A DNA stretch of 64,000 nt from Luteimonas saliphila (GTDB lineage: Bacteria; Pseudomonadota; Gammaproteobacteria; Xanthomonadales; Xanthomonadaceae), in assembly GCF_016774335.1 (NCBI RefSeq), contig NZ_JAETWA010000031.1, positions 62,001-126,000 of the forward strand. The letters are read 5' to 3'. Below, in pieces: positions 1 through 10,223 of the stretch. Position 1 is the first letter of the stretch; each line of letters begins with the position of its first letter. The notes beneath the pieces are model-generated. The model saw only the letters and a program-made list of their open reading frames with translations. It had not been told where the DNA came from and made no database searches. The position numbers and the translations under genes were made by a program.

Positions 1-1749
1 GGCGGTCTGCAGCGCGGGCACGTCGTTGACGCCGTCGCCGGTCACCGCCACGGTGTGGCCGCGTGCCTGCAGCGCCTGCACCAACTGCAGCTTCTGCCCC
101 GGTGCGGCGCGCGCGATCACGTCGGCTTGCGCCAGCTCGTTGGCATCGAGCGGTTCGTCCTGGCGTTCCTCGAGGTTCAACACCTGCGGCGAACGGCCGC
201 CGAGGCCGATGTCGCGGGCGATGGCACCTGCGGTCAGCGGGTGGTCGCCGGTCACCATGACCACCCGGATGCCGGCGGCCAGGCAGGCCTGCACCGACTC
301 GCGCACGCCTTCGCGCAACGGATCGCCGAAGGCCAGCAGCCCGGCCAGCGCGTAGCCCGACTGCGGTTCGAGCGCCGGGTCATGGTCGTCCGCAAGCGCC
401 TGGCGCGCGCAGGCGATCACCTTGTAGCCGCGACCGGCCAGTGCATCGAGCCGTTCGCGCCAGGCCGCGACGCCGTCGGGGCCGGCGGCGCACATCGCCA
501 TCACCGTCTCAGGTGCGCCCTTGACCACGGCGAGCACGCCATCGCCGTCGCGAAGCAGGGCGGTTTCGCGGCGGCGCTCCTCGGTGAAGGGGAACGTGGC
601 CAGACGCGCTTCGTTCCCCACCACCGGCGAAGCGGCATCGCGGATCGCCCGGTCCATCGGGTCGTGTCCGGCGGCCCCAGAGGCGCGCGCCGCCAGCGCC
701 AGCAGCGCGGCTGCCTCCATCGCGTCGGCGGGGACCGTTTCCACCAGCCGCAGTTCGCCCTCGGTGAGCGTGCCGGTCTTGTCGGAGCAGATCGCGCTGA
801 CCCGGCCGATGTTCTCCACCGCCACCGCGCGCCGCACCAGCGCCTGGCGTTGCGCCAGTCGATAGACGCCCACCCCGAGGAACAGGGTGAACACGACCGG
901 GAATTCCTCCGGGAGCGCGGCGACCGCGAGGGTCAGGGCGCTGATCAGCGTGTCGACCGGGCCATGCCCCTGGGCCAACCGCACCGCCGCGAGTACCAGG
1001 CAGAACGCGAGCGCGGCCACCAGCATCCAGCGCACCAGCCGCGCCACCGAGCGTTGCAGCGGGGTGCGCGCCTGGCCGCCGGCGCGGGCCAGGCGCACGA
1101 TCTCGCCGTAGCGGGTATGCGCGCCGGTATGCACGATCCACAGCCGTGCCTCGCCGGTCAGCAACCGGGTGCCGGCATGGGCCCAGTGCCCTGCATCGAC
1201 GCTGGCGGGCAGCACGCCGGAGACGTCGAGCACGCGCTTGCGGACCGGAAGCGACTCGCCGGTGAGCGAGGATTCGTCGAACTGCGGATCGCTGCCGGCC
1301 AGCAACAGGCCGTCTGCCGGAACCCAGTCGCCGGCGGCGATTTCCACCACGTCGCCCGATACCAGCTCGCGCGCCGGGAGCACCCGCCAGCTGCCGTCGC
1401 GCAGCACCCGCGCCTCGGCGGCCAGTCGGCTGGCCAGGCCTTCGGTGGATGCCTGGGTCCGCCGGTGCAACCAGGCGTCCATGCCCAGCAGGGGCACGAT
1501 CGCGACCAGCAGCACGATCGCCTCGGTGCGATCGCCGAGCGCCAGGAACAGCAGGCTCACGACCAGCAGGAACCACAGCATCGGGTCGCGCGCGGACGCG
1601 GCAGCCACCGTCCACCAGCGACGCGGCGCCGTCTCGGCCACGTCGTTCTCGCCGAAACGCCGGCGGCGCTCGGCGACCTCGTCGCTGCGCAGGCCGGTGT
1701 CCGGATCGCTGCATTCGAGGGGCTCGCGGGGAAGTTGCCTGGTCGGCAT
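1..1749 (-). CDS. Cation-translocating P-type ATPase (3' end beyond window)
   Basis: An ion pump of the inner membrane that couples ATP hydrolysis, through an aspartyl phosphate, to cation transport. From the ATG at 1749, 583 residues are visible. In order they show the actuator motif TGES (about residue 160), PEEFP in the fourth membrane segment (about 285), the phosphorylation motif DKTGTLTEG (about 321), the nucleotide-binding KGAPE (about 408) and the hinge GDGVNDVPAL just before the edge. There is no CPC motif, so it is not a copper/zinc P1B pump. PEEFP differs from the PEGL of Ca2+ pumps, so the ion cannot be named. The C-terminal membrane segments lie outside the window. The neighbouring PHA gene points the same way but is separated by about 105 bases. 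Confidence 0.9.
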   Translation of the reverse strand, partial: MPTRQLPREPLECSDPDTGLRSDEVAERRRRFGENDVAETAPRRWWTVAAASARDPMLWFLLVVSLLFLALGDRTEAIVLLVAIVPLLGMDAWLHRRTQASTEGLASRLAAEARVLRDGSWRVLPARELVSGDVVEIAAGDWVPADGLLLAGSDPQFDESSLTGESLPVRKRVLDVSGVLPASVDAGHWAHAGTRLLTGEARLWIVHTGAHTRYGEIVRLARAGGQARTPLQRSVARLVRWMLVAALAFCLVLAAVRLAQGHGPVDTLISALTLAVAALPEEFPVVFTLFLGVGVYRLAQRQALVRRAVAVENIGRVSAICSDKTGTLTEGELRLVETVPADAMEAAALLALAARASGAAGHDPMDRAIRDAASPVVGNEARLATFPFTEERRRETALLRDGDGVLAVVKGAPETVMAMCAAGPDGVAAWRERLDALAGRGYKVIACARQALADDHDPALEPQSGYALAGLLAFGDPLREGVRESVQACLAAGIRVVMVTGDHPLTAGAIARDIGLGGRSPQVLNLEERQDEPLDANELAQADVIARAAPGQKLQLVQALQARGHTVAVTGDGVNDVPALQTA

Positions 1750-1854
1750 CGGCGCGTCCGTCCCGGGATGGCGACTACTCTAAGCGCTTCGCGGGAACCT
1801 TCCGTGCCGCCCGGGCCGCATCGGCGAACGGGGTCGGCGCATCCTGGCAGACCT

Positions 1855-3162
1855 TCAGCGTCCGGCGCGCCTGCAACCGTCGAAGAACCGCAGCATCTGC
1901 GCCGACGCATCGGGACCCTGCGGATCGGTATAGCTTCCCGACGCGTCTCCGCCCGACCAGGCGTGCCCGGAGCCGTGGACGATCCAGTGTTCGGCCGCGA
2001 TCCGGCCGTCGGCAGTGCGGTGGATCGTGCGGGTCGAACGGCGTCCGCCCGGTGCGGTATCGCGTTCGATCGTGCTGGCAATGGCGGCGACACCGTTCCC
2101 CGCGCCCAGGCTGTGTTCGACCACGCCCTGCCCGTTCGACGGGTGCACGGTGGTATCGCTGTCGCCGTGGAAGACGATCGCAGGCACGGGCGCGCCACCT
2201 GCCGCAGGCGGGCGCGATCGGGATGTTCCGCCCTTGCGCATGGCGGCGAAGGCCGAGGGCACGTCGCTGGCCAGCCCGATCGGCAGGCCGGAGTGCACGC
2301 CGATGGCGGCATAGACGTCCGGATGCGTGCTGGCGAGCACCGCGGCCATGGCGCCCCTCGCGGACAGGCCGGCCACGTAGACCCGGTTCGGGTCGAGCCG
2401 GTGGCTGGCCACCAGGTGGCGGGTGAGTGCGGCGAGCATGGCCGGCTCGCCCTGCCCGCGCTGCTGGTCGCTGCCGCGGAACCAGTTCCAGCACCGGTTC
2501 TGGTTGCGCTGGACCGCCTGCGCGGGCCAGGCGACGACATACCCGTGTGTGGCCGCGAGCTGGTTCATGCGCGTGCCGCGGGCGAAGTCTTCCGGCGTCT
2601 GGGTGCATCCGTGCAGCATCACCAGCAACGGCGCACCCGACGGATCGAGACCTGGGGGAACGTACAGTCCGTACTGCAGCTCGCCCGCGTCGCTGGAGAA
2701 ACGATGCATCGGCAGGTCGCTGGTCCTGCCCTCGCCGCCATGCGAGGGCCGGAAGGTGCGCTGCACACCGGCGCTGGCGCCCGGGGACATCGTCGCGGTA
2801 GCTGGCCACATGCGCGAGCGCGACGCCGTCCGGCTGCGGGCGCCACCCGCGGACGGTGTGGCGCACGCATCTTCACGGGCAGCGGATGCATCGCGGGGTG
2901 CGGATGCGGCACCGGCGTCGGCGTCGGCGTCGGTCGCCGCGCTGGCCGCGGGCGCCAGGCCGGCCTCGATCACGCGGAACTCGCCCTCGATGGTCGCGTC
3001 CGACGTGCCCAGGTCGCCACTGCGGTCCTCGCGCCGGGCGGGCGGTGGCGCCGGGGCGGCATGGCCGCCGAACGCATGTTGCAGGGTGCGCGTGGCCGCG
3101 TGAAGGTCGCCGGCCTGCATCTGGCGCATCGCCCGGCGCATGGTGTCGTTGCTGGGTTTCAT
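1855..3162 (-). CDS. Secreted-type polyhydroxyalkanoate depolymerase / PHB esterase family
   Basis: Alpha/beta hydrolase of the short-chain PHA depolymerase (esterase PHB) family, 435 aa. The first 150 residues or so are low-complexity, Ala/Asp/Arg-rich sequence without a clear signal peptide. The catalytic domain follows with the oxyanion motif LHGCTQTP, the nucleophile region AGLSARGAM (Ser267), an acid region HGDSDTTV and the histidine in GSGHAWSGG. The lipase box should read G-x-S-x-G. Here the second glycine is Arg269 (codon AGG), so the box is broken although Ser, Asp and His remain. The CopG gene lies 11 bases upstream, so the two probably form one operon controlled by the palindromes at 3599-3638. 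Confidence 0.85.
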   Translation of the reverse strand: MKPSNDTMRRAMRQMQAGDLHAATRTLQHAFGGHAAPAPPPARREDRSGDLGTSDATIEGEFRVIEAGLAPAASAATDADADAGAASAPRDASAAREDACATPSAGGARSRTASRSRMWPATATMSPGASAGVQRTFRPSHGGEGRTSDLPMHRFSSDAGELQYGLYVPPGLDPSGAPLLVMLHGCTQTPEDFARGTRMNQLAATHGYVVAWPAQAVQRNQNRCWNWFRGSDQQRGQGEPAMLAALTRHLVASHRLDPNRVYVAGLSARGAMAAVLASTHPDVYAAIGVHSGLPIGLASDVPSAFAAMRKGGTSRSRPPAAGGAPVPAIVFHGDSDTTVHPSNGQGVVEHSLGAGNGVAAIASTIERDTAPGGRRSTRTIHRTADGRIAAEHWIVHGSGHAWSGGDASGSYTDPQGPDASAQMLRFFDGCRRAGR

Positions 3163-3173
3163 GGAATTCCTGA

Positions 3174-3584
3174 TCAGTGGATGCGGCCGGCCAGTGCGGC
3201 CTTGACCTTCGGGCTTGCCTGGAGCACGCCGAGCACGGCGATCGATTCGATCGCCTCGCGCGCCAGTTCCGGGGTGACGTCTTCCGCGATCCGCACCAGG
3301 CCCAGGGCCTGGATCCGCAGGCGCTCGCCCGCATCGCGTGCGGCCTCCAGCTCGGAGCGACCGTAATCCTGCAGGCCGACCACCAGGGTGCGGCGCGCCA
3401 CCGTGTTCCGCAGCGCGTCGCCATGCGTCGCGAGCTGGTTGCGGATGGCGGTGCGGATCAGGTCGGTGCGGTTGGAGTAGAAGCCTTCCTGCACCAGCAG
3501 GTCGATCTGTCCCAGGTCGACGACGCCGAGGTTGATGGTGATCTTTTCGCTTTCGGCGAGGACACGCGGACGTGTGTCGGACAT
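3174..3584 (-). CDS. CopG/ribbon-helix-helix transcriptional regulator
   Basis: A 136-residue DNA-binding protein. Residues 14-60 (from KITINLGVVDLGQID to the NRTDLIRTAIRNQL helix) fit a ribbon-helix-helix domain: a short beta-strand, then two helices containing the typical D-L-I-R-x-A-I-R pattern. The remaining 75 residues are a helical extension, probably for effector binding or oligomerisation. It is the first gene of a two-gene unit with the PHA depolymerase, so a role in controlling polymer use is inferred. Two AT-rich inverted repeats directly upstream, in an otherwise GC-rich region, suggest that it represses its own operon. Confidence 0.85.
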   Translation of the reverse strand: MSDTRPRVLAESEKITINLGVVDLGQIDLLVQEGFYSNRTDLIRTAIRNQLATHGDALRNTVARRTLVVGLQDYGRSELEAARDAGERLRIQALGLVRIAEDVTPELAREAIESIAVLGVLQASPKVKAALAGRIH

Positions 3585-3598
3585 GGACTGCAGCTACT

Positions 3599-3638
3599 GG
3601 ATGGTATATGCCATCCTATCACCATCCATATAGATGGT
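3599..3638. promoter_or_regulatory. Two palindromic operators upstream of the CopG gene
   Basis: Bases 3599-3616 (GGATGGTATATGCCATCC) and 3621-3638 (ACCATCCATATAGATGGT) are two near-palindromes sharing the half-site ATGG/CCAT. They are separated by four bases and lie 14 bases before the CopG start codon. AT-rich sequence is rare here, and RHH repressors typically bind such spaced repeats, so autoregulation is inferred. Confidence 0.6.
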
Positions 3639-3746
3639 ATGTTAACCGCGCCCTCCATTGTCCACGAAGCAAAGGGACCGGCGCGCCAGCCGTCGCGGAA
3701 ACGCAAGATCCGGACCACGCAAAGGCGGAACGGCTATGCGGCGCGG

Positions 3747-4541
3747 CTATTCCGCCAGGCTCGCCCACGTCGCATCGGCTACCGGTTCCAGCCGTTCCAG
3801 CGCCGGCCTGCCGAACAGATAGCCTTGGAACAGGTCGATTCCGATCGACCGCAGGGTCCGGTACTCGGCCGCCGTCTCGACGCCTTCGGCCAGCAACGTC
3901 GAGCCGATGCCGCTGCCGATCCGGGCGATGCCGGAGACGATGGCCCGACGCACCGGGTCGGCGTCGATCCCGCGGATCAGCCCCATGTCCAGCTTGATCA
4001 GGTCCGGCTGGAAGGCGATCAGGCTGGGCAGGCCTGCGTAGCCCGCGCCGAAGTCGTCGATCGCGGTCTGGAAGCCGCGACTGCGGTAGTCGTTGAAGAT
4101 GCGCGAGACATGCGCATGGTCCCGGACCTGCTCGGACTCTGCGGCTTCGAATACGAGGCGTTCGGTGGGAAAACCGGTCATCTGCGCCGCAAGCAGCGTC
4201 AGCCGGATGCAGGTGGCGGGCTGGTAGACCGCATTGGGGAAGAAGTTGACGAACAGCCGCTGCCGCAGGCCGAGCTCCGCCGCCGTGACGATCGCCTTGA
4301 CCCGGCAGGTCTGGTCGAAACGGTACAACTGCTCCGGCCGGACCCGCGCCAGCACCTCGGCCGCGCCACCGCCGTCGGCGGTGCGCACCAGCGCTTCATA
4401 GCCGTAGATGGAGCGGTCCCGCGCGTCGACCACGGGCTGGAACGCCATCCTGATCTCGAAATCCAGACGCTGGTCGCCCTGGCAATTCGCGCAAGGCCGC
4501 GGATCCGGCGTCTTCTCCCCGAAAAACCGCTGCAAGAACAT
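3747..4541 (-). CDS. EAL-domain cyclic-di-GMP phosphodiesterase
   Basis: A stand-alone EAL domain of 264 aa that would hydrolyse c-di-GMP in the cytosol. Visible signature residues are EAL in YGYEALVR, the Asn of VNFFPN, the Glu of FEAAESE, DDFGAGYAGLPSL, the Lys of LIKLD, AEGVET and the Gln of FQGYLFG. All the usual metal and catalytic positions therefore appear kept. The N-terminus carries a CxxC pair (CANC) but no sensor domain or membrane segment. The ATG at 4541 is preceded by GGAGG at a good distance. It sits alone between the CopG unit and the glutaminase gene. Confidence 0.88.
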   Translation of the reverse strand: MFLQRFFGEKTPDPRPCANCQGDQRLDFEIRMAFQPVVDARDRSIYGYEALVRTADGGGAAEVLARVRPEQLYRFDQTCRVKAIVTAAELGLRQRLFVNFFPNAVYQPATCIRLTLLAAQMTGFPTERLVFEAAESEQVRDHAHVSRIFNDYRSRGFQTAIDDFGAGYAGLPSLIAFQPDLIKLDMGLIRGIDADPVRRAIVSGIARIGSGIGSTLLAEGVETAAEYRTLRSIGIDLFQGYLFGRPALERLEPVADATWASLAE

Positions 4542-4619
4542 GGAAGCCCTCCGGTGCCGCGATGTGCCCGTATTGCGACGATAACGGCACGGCCGGGCGA
4601 ACCTGTGCCCTGCGTGCGC

Positions 4620-5573
4620 TCAGAACACCGACAGCCCGGTCATCCGGGTGAAGCGGTGCAGCGCATGGCGCCCGAGCAGCGAATTGCCCTTCTCGTCCAG
4701 CCCGGGCGACCACACGCACAGGCCCATCACGTGCGGCACCACCGCGACGATGCCGCCGCCCACCCCGCTCTTGGCGGGCAGCCCGACGTAGAACGCGAAA
4801 TCGCCCGCGGCATCGTAGGTGCCCGCGGTCATCATCAGCGAATTGATGCGCGTGGCGCCCTCGGCCGTCGTCACCTGCACGTCCGACGATGCGCAATGGC
4901 CGGCATCGGCCAGGTAGCGCACGCTGCGCGCCAGGTCCACGCAATCCATGCGCAGCGAGCACTGCAGATAGTAGAAGTCCAGGACGTTCTGCACGTCGTT
5001 GTCCAGGTTGCCGAAGCTGCGGATGAAGTTGGCCACGGCCACGTTGCGGTAGCCGCTCTCGCGCTCGGACTCCGCCACCACCTCGTCCGTGCCCACGTCG
5101 GGATTGCCCGAGCGCGCGCGCATGAACCCGAGCAGCGTCGCCTCCGCATCCTCGAAGTTCGACAGGATCACGTCGGCGGAGATCAACGCACCGGCGTTCA
5201 TGAAGGGATTGCGCGGGATCCCCTTCTCGTACTCCAGCTGCACCAGCGAATTGAACGGATCGCCCGACGGCTCGCGATCCACCCGCTTCCACAGCTGGTC
5301 GCCGATCGCCTCCAGCGCCAGCGTCAGGGTGTACACCGTGGACACGCTCTGGATCGAGAAGCGCTCGCGCGAATCGCCCGCTTCGTGGATCTTGCCGTCC
5401 GGCAAGGCCAGGGCCATGCCGAAGCGGTCCCTGGGCACGTCGGCCAGCGAGGGGATGTAGTCGGCCACCTTGCCCTCGCCGAAACGCTGCCGCACCTCCT
5501 CGTCGATCGTACCGAGGACATCGTCCAGGTCGTGGCGACTCAGGTCGTGCGGATTCGACGGGGGCTTGCGCAT
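4620..5573 (-). CDS. glsA: Glutaminase (glutaminase A family)
   Basis: Family member of the enzymes that convert L-glutamine to glutamate and ammonia, cytosolic, with a serine-beta-lactamase-like fold. The family length (about 310 aa) and motifs are present: [36 protein letters not shown] and KSGVGGGI. The active-site S-x-x-K is altered: the sequence reads [12 protein letters not shown], that is Ser76 with Thr79 where the family has Lys. The ATG at 5573 was chosen because GGAAG precedes it; ATG 5585 and GTG 5606 are alternatives in frame. Activity is uncertain because of the missing lysine. Confidence 0.85.
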   Translation of the reverse strand: MRKPPSNPHDLSRHDLDDVLGTIDEEVRQRFGEGKVADYIPSLADVPRDRFGMALALPDGKIHEAGDSRERFSIQSVSTVYTLTLALEAIGDQLWKRVDREPSGDPFNSLVQLEYEKGIPRNPFMNAGALISADVILSNFEDAEATLLGFMRARSGNPDVGTDEVVAESERESGYRNVAVANFIRSFGNLDNDVQNVLDFYYLQCSLRMDCVDLARSVRYLADAGHCASSDVQVTTAEGATRINSLMMTAGTYDAAGDFAFYVGLPAKSGVGGGIVAVVPHVMGLCVWSPGLDEKGNSLLGRHALHRFTRMTGLSVF

Positions 5574-5778
5574 GCGGGCTTCCATCTGCGGTGCGGATGC
5601 GCCCACTGTATGCAGCGGCCTGTAAGGCCGCGTCAGCCGTCAAGGACCGGCGCGCCGCCGGGTCCCTGGCTTCCGGCGCGCAGGGCGAAGAGCGGACACC
5701 GGGCAGACCGTTCGCCCTCGATCCACGGGACGATGGAGGCTCGACCGAAGTCCCGTCGGAACCTCCGGTCGCGCGGGC

Positions 5779-6536
5779 TCAGGCCTTGAGCTTCCACCCC
5801 GTCCTGAAGATCCACCACACCGCGCCCAGGCACAAGGCGAGGAAGCCCAGGATCGCCGCCATGCTGATGCCCACGCCGACGTCCGAGACGCCGTAGAAAC
5901 TCCAGCGGAAGCCGCTGATCAGGTAGACCACCGGATTGAACAGGGTGATCTTCTGCCAGACCGGCGGCAGCATGCTGATCGAGTAGAACGCACCGCCCAG
6001 GAAGGTCAGCGGGGTCACGATCATCAGCGGGATCACCTGCAGCTTCTGGAAGTCGTCGGCCCATAGGCCGATGATGAAACCGAACAGGCTGAAGGTGACC
6101 GCGGTCAGCAGCAGGAAGGCCAGCATCCACAGCGGATGCGCGATCTCGTAGGGCACGAACACGCGCGCCGTCACCAGGATCAGCACGCCCAGCATCAGCG
6201 ACTTGGTCGCCGCCGCCCCGACGTAGCCGATCACCACCTCGACATACGACACCGGCGCGGAGAGCAGTTCGTAGATCGTGCCCGCCCACTTGGGCATGTA
6301 GATGCCGAACGAGGCGTTGGAGATGCTTTCGTTCAACAGCGACAGCATGATCAGGCCGGGGATGATGAACGCCCCGTACGACACGCCGTCGATCTCGCCC
6401 ATGCGCGAGCCGATGGCCGCGCCGAACACCACGAAGTACAGCGAGGTCGACAGCACCGGCGAGGCGATGGACTGGGTGATGGTGCGGAAGGTGCGCGCCA
6501 TCTCGAAGCGGTAGATCGCGCGGATCGCGTGCCAGT

Positions 6537-6540
<4 letters not shown>
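5779..6540 (-). CDS. ABC-2 type exporter permease
   Basis: Integral membrane subunit, 253 aa, of an ABC-2 type exporter. The six hydrophobic segments run from about residue 20 to the C-terminus, and the family-typical stretch near residue 180 includes [16 protein letters not shown]. The start ATG overlaps the stop of the ATPase gene by four bases (ATGA), so the two subunits are translationally coupled. The substrate cannot be read from the sequence. Proteins of this type export polysaccharides, drugs or lipids. Confidence 0.9.
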
Positions 6541-7478
<938 letters not shown>

Positions 7479-7611
7479 GGCAGTCCTGCGGTGATGCGTG
7501 AACGAGGCGGGGATCGTACCGGACTGTCGGCAGCGGCAGTGTCCCGTGACCGGGAGTCTGCATCCCGACCTGTCCGTTCCTGTCCGCAACCTTGGCCCGG
7601 AGCCGCCTCCG

Positions 7612-8445
7612 CTATTCCGGCGGCGTGGGCGCGACCGCGAAATGCGGCGTCGCCACGAAACGCCGGGACGCCCCGTCGAGTGGATCGTCGAAGGCCAGCG
7701 CGTGGGCGAACAGTCGCAGCGGCCGGGCATGGTCGTCCGGCCGCTGTTGCTGCAACACCGGATAGAGGCGGTCGTGCAGGATCGGCGCGCCGAGCGCCGC
7801 CAGGTGCACGCGCAACTGGTGCTTGCGCCCGGTGACCGGCTCCAGCCGGTAGGTCCAGGCGTGCGCGCCGCGCGCGACCACCTCGATCCGCGTCTCGCTG
7901 TTGGGCTCGCCCGGCACCTCGCGCATGCGGAAGAACGGCTCGCCCCGTTCCAGCCGGCTGCGGTGCACATGCGGAAACGCGAGATCCGGCAACGGCGGCG
8001 CGATCGCGAGGTAGTGCTTGCGGATGCGCCGTTCGCGGAACAGCGCGTGGTAGGCCGCGCGACTGCCGGGATCGGCCGAGAACATCACCAGCCCGGCCGT
8101 GTCCCGGTCGATGCGGTGCAGCGGCACCAGGGAGGGATTGTCGAAACGGCGCACCAGTCGCGTCAGCAGGGTTTCGCGCACGTACGCGCCCGTCGGCGCC
8201 ACCGAGAGGAAGTGCGGCTTGCAGGCCACCACCAGGTGCGCGTCGGCGTGGATCACGGTTTCGGCGAACGGAATCCCTTGCTCATCGGCGACCTCGCGGA
8301 AATAGCGGACCTCGGCGCCGACGCGGTACGCGGCCGAGACGTCGAGCGCGCATCCGTCCGCATCCAGCACCCGTCCACGGGCGAACCGGTCGCGCCAGGT
8401 GGCTTCGTCCACCGCGGGGAAGTGCGCGCACAGGGCTTCGAGCAC
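7612..8445 (-). CDS. RluA-family pseudouridine synthase
   Basis: Enzyme that isomerises uridine to pseudouridine in RNA. The catalytic motif [13 protein letters not shown] carries the essential Asp, and the later [17 protein letters not shown] block is typical of the RluA/RluC/RluD group. At 277 aa there is a short N-terminal S4-like part (RGRVLDADG) before the catalytic domain. The start is uncertain: GTG 8445 is the first recognised start codon, but a plausible protein sequence ([18 protein letters not shown]) continues upstream in frame without ATG, GTG or TTG. Target RNA not assignable. Confidence 0.87.
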   Translation of the reverse strand: MLEALCAHFPAVDEATWRDRFARGRVLDADGCALDVSAAYRVGAEVRYFREVADEQGIPFAETVIHADAHLVVACKPHFLSVAPTGAYVRETLLTRLVRRFDNPSLVPLHRIDRDTAGLVMFSADPGSRAAYHALFRERRIRKHYLAIAPPLPDLAFPHVHRSRLERGEPFFRMREVPGEPNSETRIEVVARGAHAWTYRLEPVTGRKHQLRVHLAALGAPILHDRLYPVLQQQRPDDHARPLRLFAHALAFDDPLDGASRRFVATPHFAVAPTPPE

Positions 8446-8781
8446 CGTCGCCCAGGGGCCGGGCGGCAGTTGCAGGCGGCTAGGTGGCGGGTCGTCGGCG
8501 GAGGAGATCGGGCGTATCCCGGGCAGGCTCGTTGGCCCGATCCGCGCGGATCGGACTTCGTGCCCGGCATGGTACGGAGCCTGCGCGCGCGCCGTCGAGC
8601 CGAACTACGACAGCTTCGTTATTCACTCCGTGGTGCGGCGACGAATCCCTCGGCATGCCGACCGATTCCGTACCGGCATACCGCAATGGATTTACGGAAT
8701 CGCAGGCACATTCGACACCCGCAGGCGCCGTCGCGCATGGCACCCTGCCGGCAGCGCTTCCGTCCACGCTGCGAGACCACC
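8446..8781. other. Divergent intergenic region
   Basis: The 336 bases between the pseudouridine synthase and the alpha/beta hydrolase point away from each other and should hold both promoters. The first 60 bases or so may still code for the N-terminus of the synthase. No clear hairpin or sigma-70 promoter was found. Confidence 0.4.
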
Positions 8782-9585
8782 ATGAGCCCGCTTCCATACC
8801 GCATCATCGCAATGCTCCTCGGCGCCCTGCTGCTGGGCTGTGTCGCCGCGCCCCTGGCCGCCGCCGACAGGCAGACCTTCGTGCTCGTCCATGGTGCTAC
8901 CGCCGGCGGCTGGGAATGGAAACGCACCGGCCAGTTCCTCGTCGAGGACGGACACACCGTCTACCGCTCCACCCTCACCGGCCTGGGCGAGCGCGAGCAC
9001 CTCAACAGCACCGAGATCGACCTGCAGACCCACATCGACGACGTCGTCAACCTGATCCTGTTCGAGGACCTGCACGACGTCGTGCTCACCGGCCACAGTT
9101 ACGGCGGCATGGTGATCACCGGGGTGATGGACCGCATTCCGGAGCGGCTGCGCCATGTCGTGTTCCTCGACGCCGCGGTGCCCGAGGACGGGCAATCGAT
9201 CTGGGACCTGTTCGGCAGCGATTTTCCGCAGGATCCGGAGCGCTTCAGGGACGGTTTCATGCAGGTGCCCTGGGTCGAACCGGGCGCGAAGCCGCCTTAC
9301 AGCGTCAGGCAGTCGATCAGGTGCTTCAACCAGCCGGTGTCGTACCGCAATCCCGCCGCGCTGGCGCTGCCGGTGACCTATGTCGCCTTCGTGCCGAAGG
9401 ACCAGTCGGCGGAAGAACGCGCGAAGACCGACAGGAGCTGGCGCAATGCGCGTGCGCGGGGCTGGACCATCCGCACCTTCCCCGGCGGGCATGTCGCGCA
9501 GCAGGAGGATCCGCGCGGCGTGGCGACGCTGATCGCGGCATCGATGGAGGATCGCAACACCGCGCCTGCGCCAGCAGCGGAATAG
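8782..9585 (+). CDS. Exported alpha/beta hydrolase
   Basis: A 267-residue alpha/beta-fold hydrolase with an N-terminal export signal (MSPLPYRIIAMLLGALLLGC). The LLGC could be a lipoprotein signal, or the later ALAAAD-like site could be cut by signal peptidase I. The oxyanion segment VLVHGATAGGWEW, the nucleophile elbow GHSYGGM (Ser) and the final GGHVAQQEDP (His) are seen. The pattern matches the EstC-like/methylesterase family of small esterases. Substrate unknown. It is monocistronic, followed by the GFA gene 118 bases later. Confidence 0.82.
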   Translation: MSPLPYRIIAMLLGALLLGCVAAPLAAADRQTFVLVHGATAGGWEWKRTGQFLVEDGHTVYRSTLTGLGEREHLNSTEIDLQTHIDDVVNLILFEDLHDVVLTGHSYGGMVITGVMDRIPERLRHVVFLDAAVPEDGQSIWDLFGSDFPQDPERFRDGFMQVPWVEPGAKPPYSVRQSIRCFNQPVSYRNPAALALPVTYVAFVPKDQSAEERAKTDRSWRNARARGWTIRTFPGGHVAQQEDPRGVATLIAASMEDRNTAPAPAAE

Positions 9586-9703
9586 CCTGGAGCGATGCCA
9601 GCCGCGCGATGCTATCGTCCTGCCGCGCCGGCGGCTCCCCGCCGGACGGGAGACATGCCGATGCCGCCGACCTTCGCACCCGTTCCGTCTGCCGGACCAG
9701 GCC

Positions 9704-10117
9704 TTGGCTCCTGACGTGTTGTCCGGTCGATGCCACTGCGGCGGCGCCGGCTGGCGCGTCTCGGGCGACCCCGGCCCGGTCACCTCCTGCAACTGCACCC
9801 TGTGCCGTCGCTACGGCGCGCTGTGGGCCTACGATTTCGAGCACGGACGCATCGCCATCCACGGCGACACCCGCGTGTACACCCGCGTAGGCAAGGCCGA
9901 TCCCGCGCTCGAGATCCATTTCTGCCCGACCTGCGCCTGCGTGGTGTGCTGGCGAGGCGTGCGGCTGGAGGACGGCGGGCGGCGGCGGATCGCGGTCAAC
10001 GTGCGGCTGGCCGAACCGGACACGGTGGCGCACCTGCCGATCGACCATTTCGACGGACTCGACAGTTTCGACGACCTGCCCTCGGACGGCCGATGCGTGC
10101 GCGACCTGTGGTTCTAG
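9704..10117 (+). CDS. GFA (glutathione-dependent formaldehyde-activating-like) family protein
   Basis: Small zinc-binding protein of 137 aa. The cysteine pattern of the GFA/CENP-V family is complete: CHC near residue 10, CNCTLC near 29 and CPTC near 74. Members bind zinc; few have a proven reaction, so no enzyme name is given. No ATG is available in frame: the start is TTG 9704 or GTG 9716, and the last upstream ATG lies in a different frame. A second cysteine-rich protein of related type is encoded at 21291-21878. Confidence 0.8.
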   Translation: MAPDVLSGRCHCGGAGWRVSGDPGPVTSCNCTLCRRYGALWAYDFEHGRIAIHGDTRVYTRVGKADPALEIHFCPTCACVVCWRGVRLEDGGRRRIAVNVRLAEPDTVAHLPIDHFDGLDSFDDLPSDGRCVRDLWF

Positions 10118-10223
10118 CCGCGCGTCGCCCCGCAGACGGGTCGACTGCAACGCCTGCGACCGTCGGCCGGGCACCGGGACGCATGCGCTACGCTCCGCGC
10201 CTTGCCACCCTGACCGCGCCGCC

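Noticed and set aside
55..3366. A 1103-codon open frame on the plus strand over the P-type ATPase, PHA depolymerase and CopG genes
   Set aside because: It is antisense to well-recognised genes, rich in Arg, Gly, His and Ala and without any domain. High-GC DNA gives such long shadow frames.
3177..5789. An 870-codon plus-strand open frame over CopG, EAL and glutaminase
   Set aside because: Same reason: antisense shadow with no recognisable motif.
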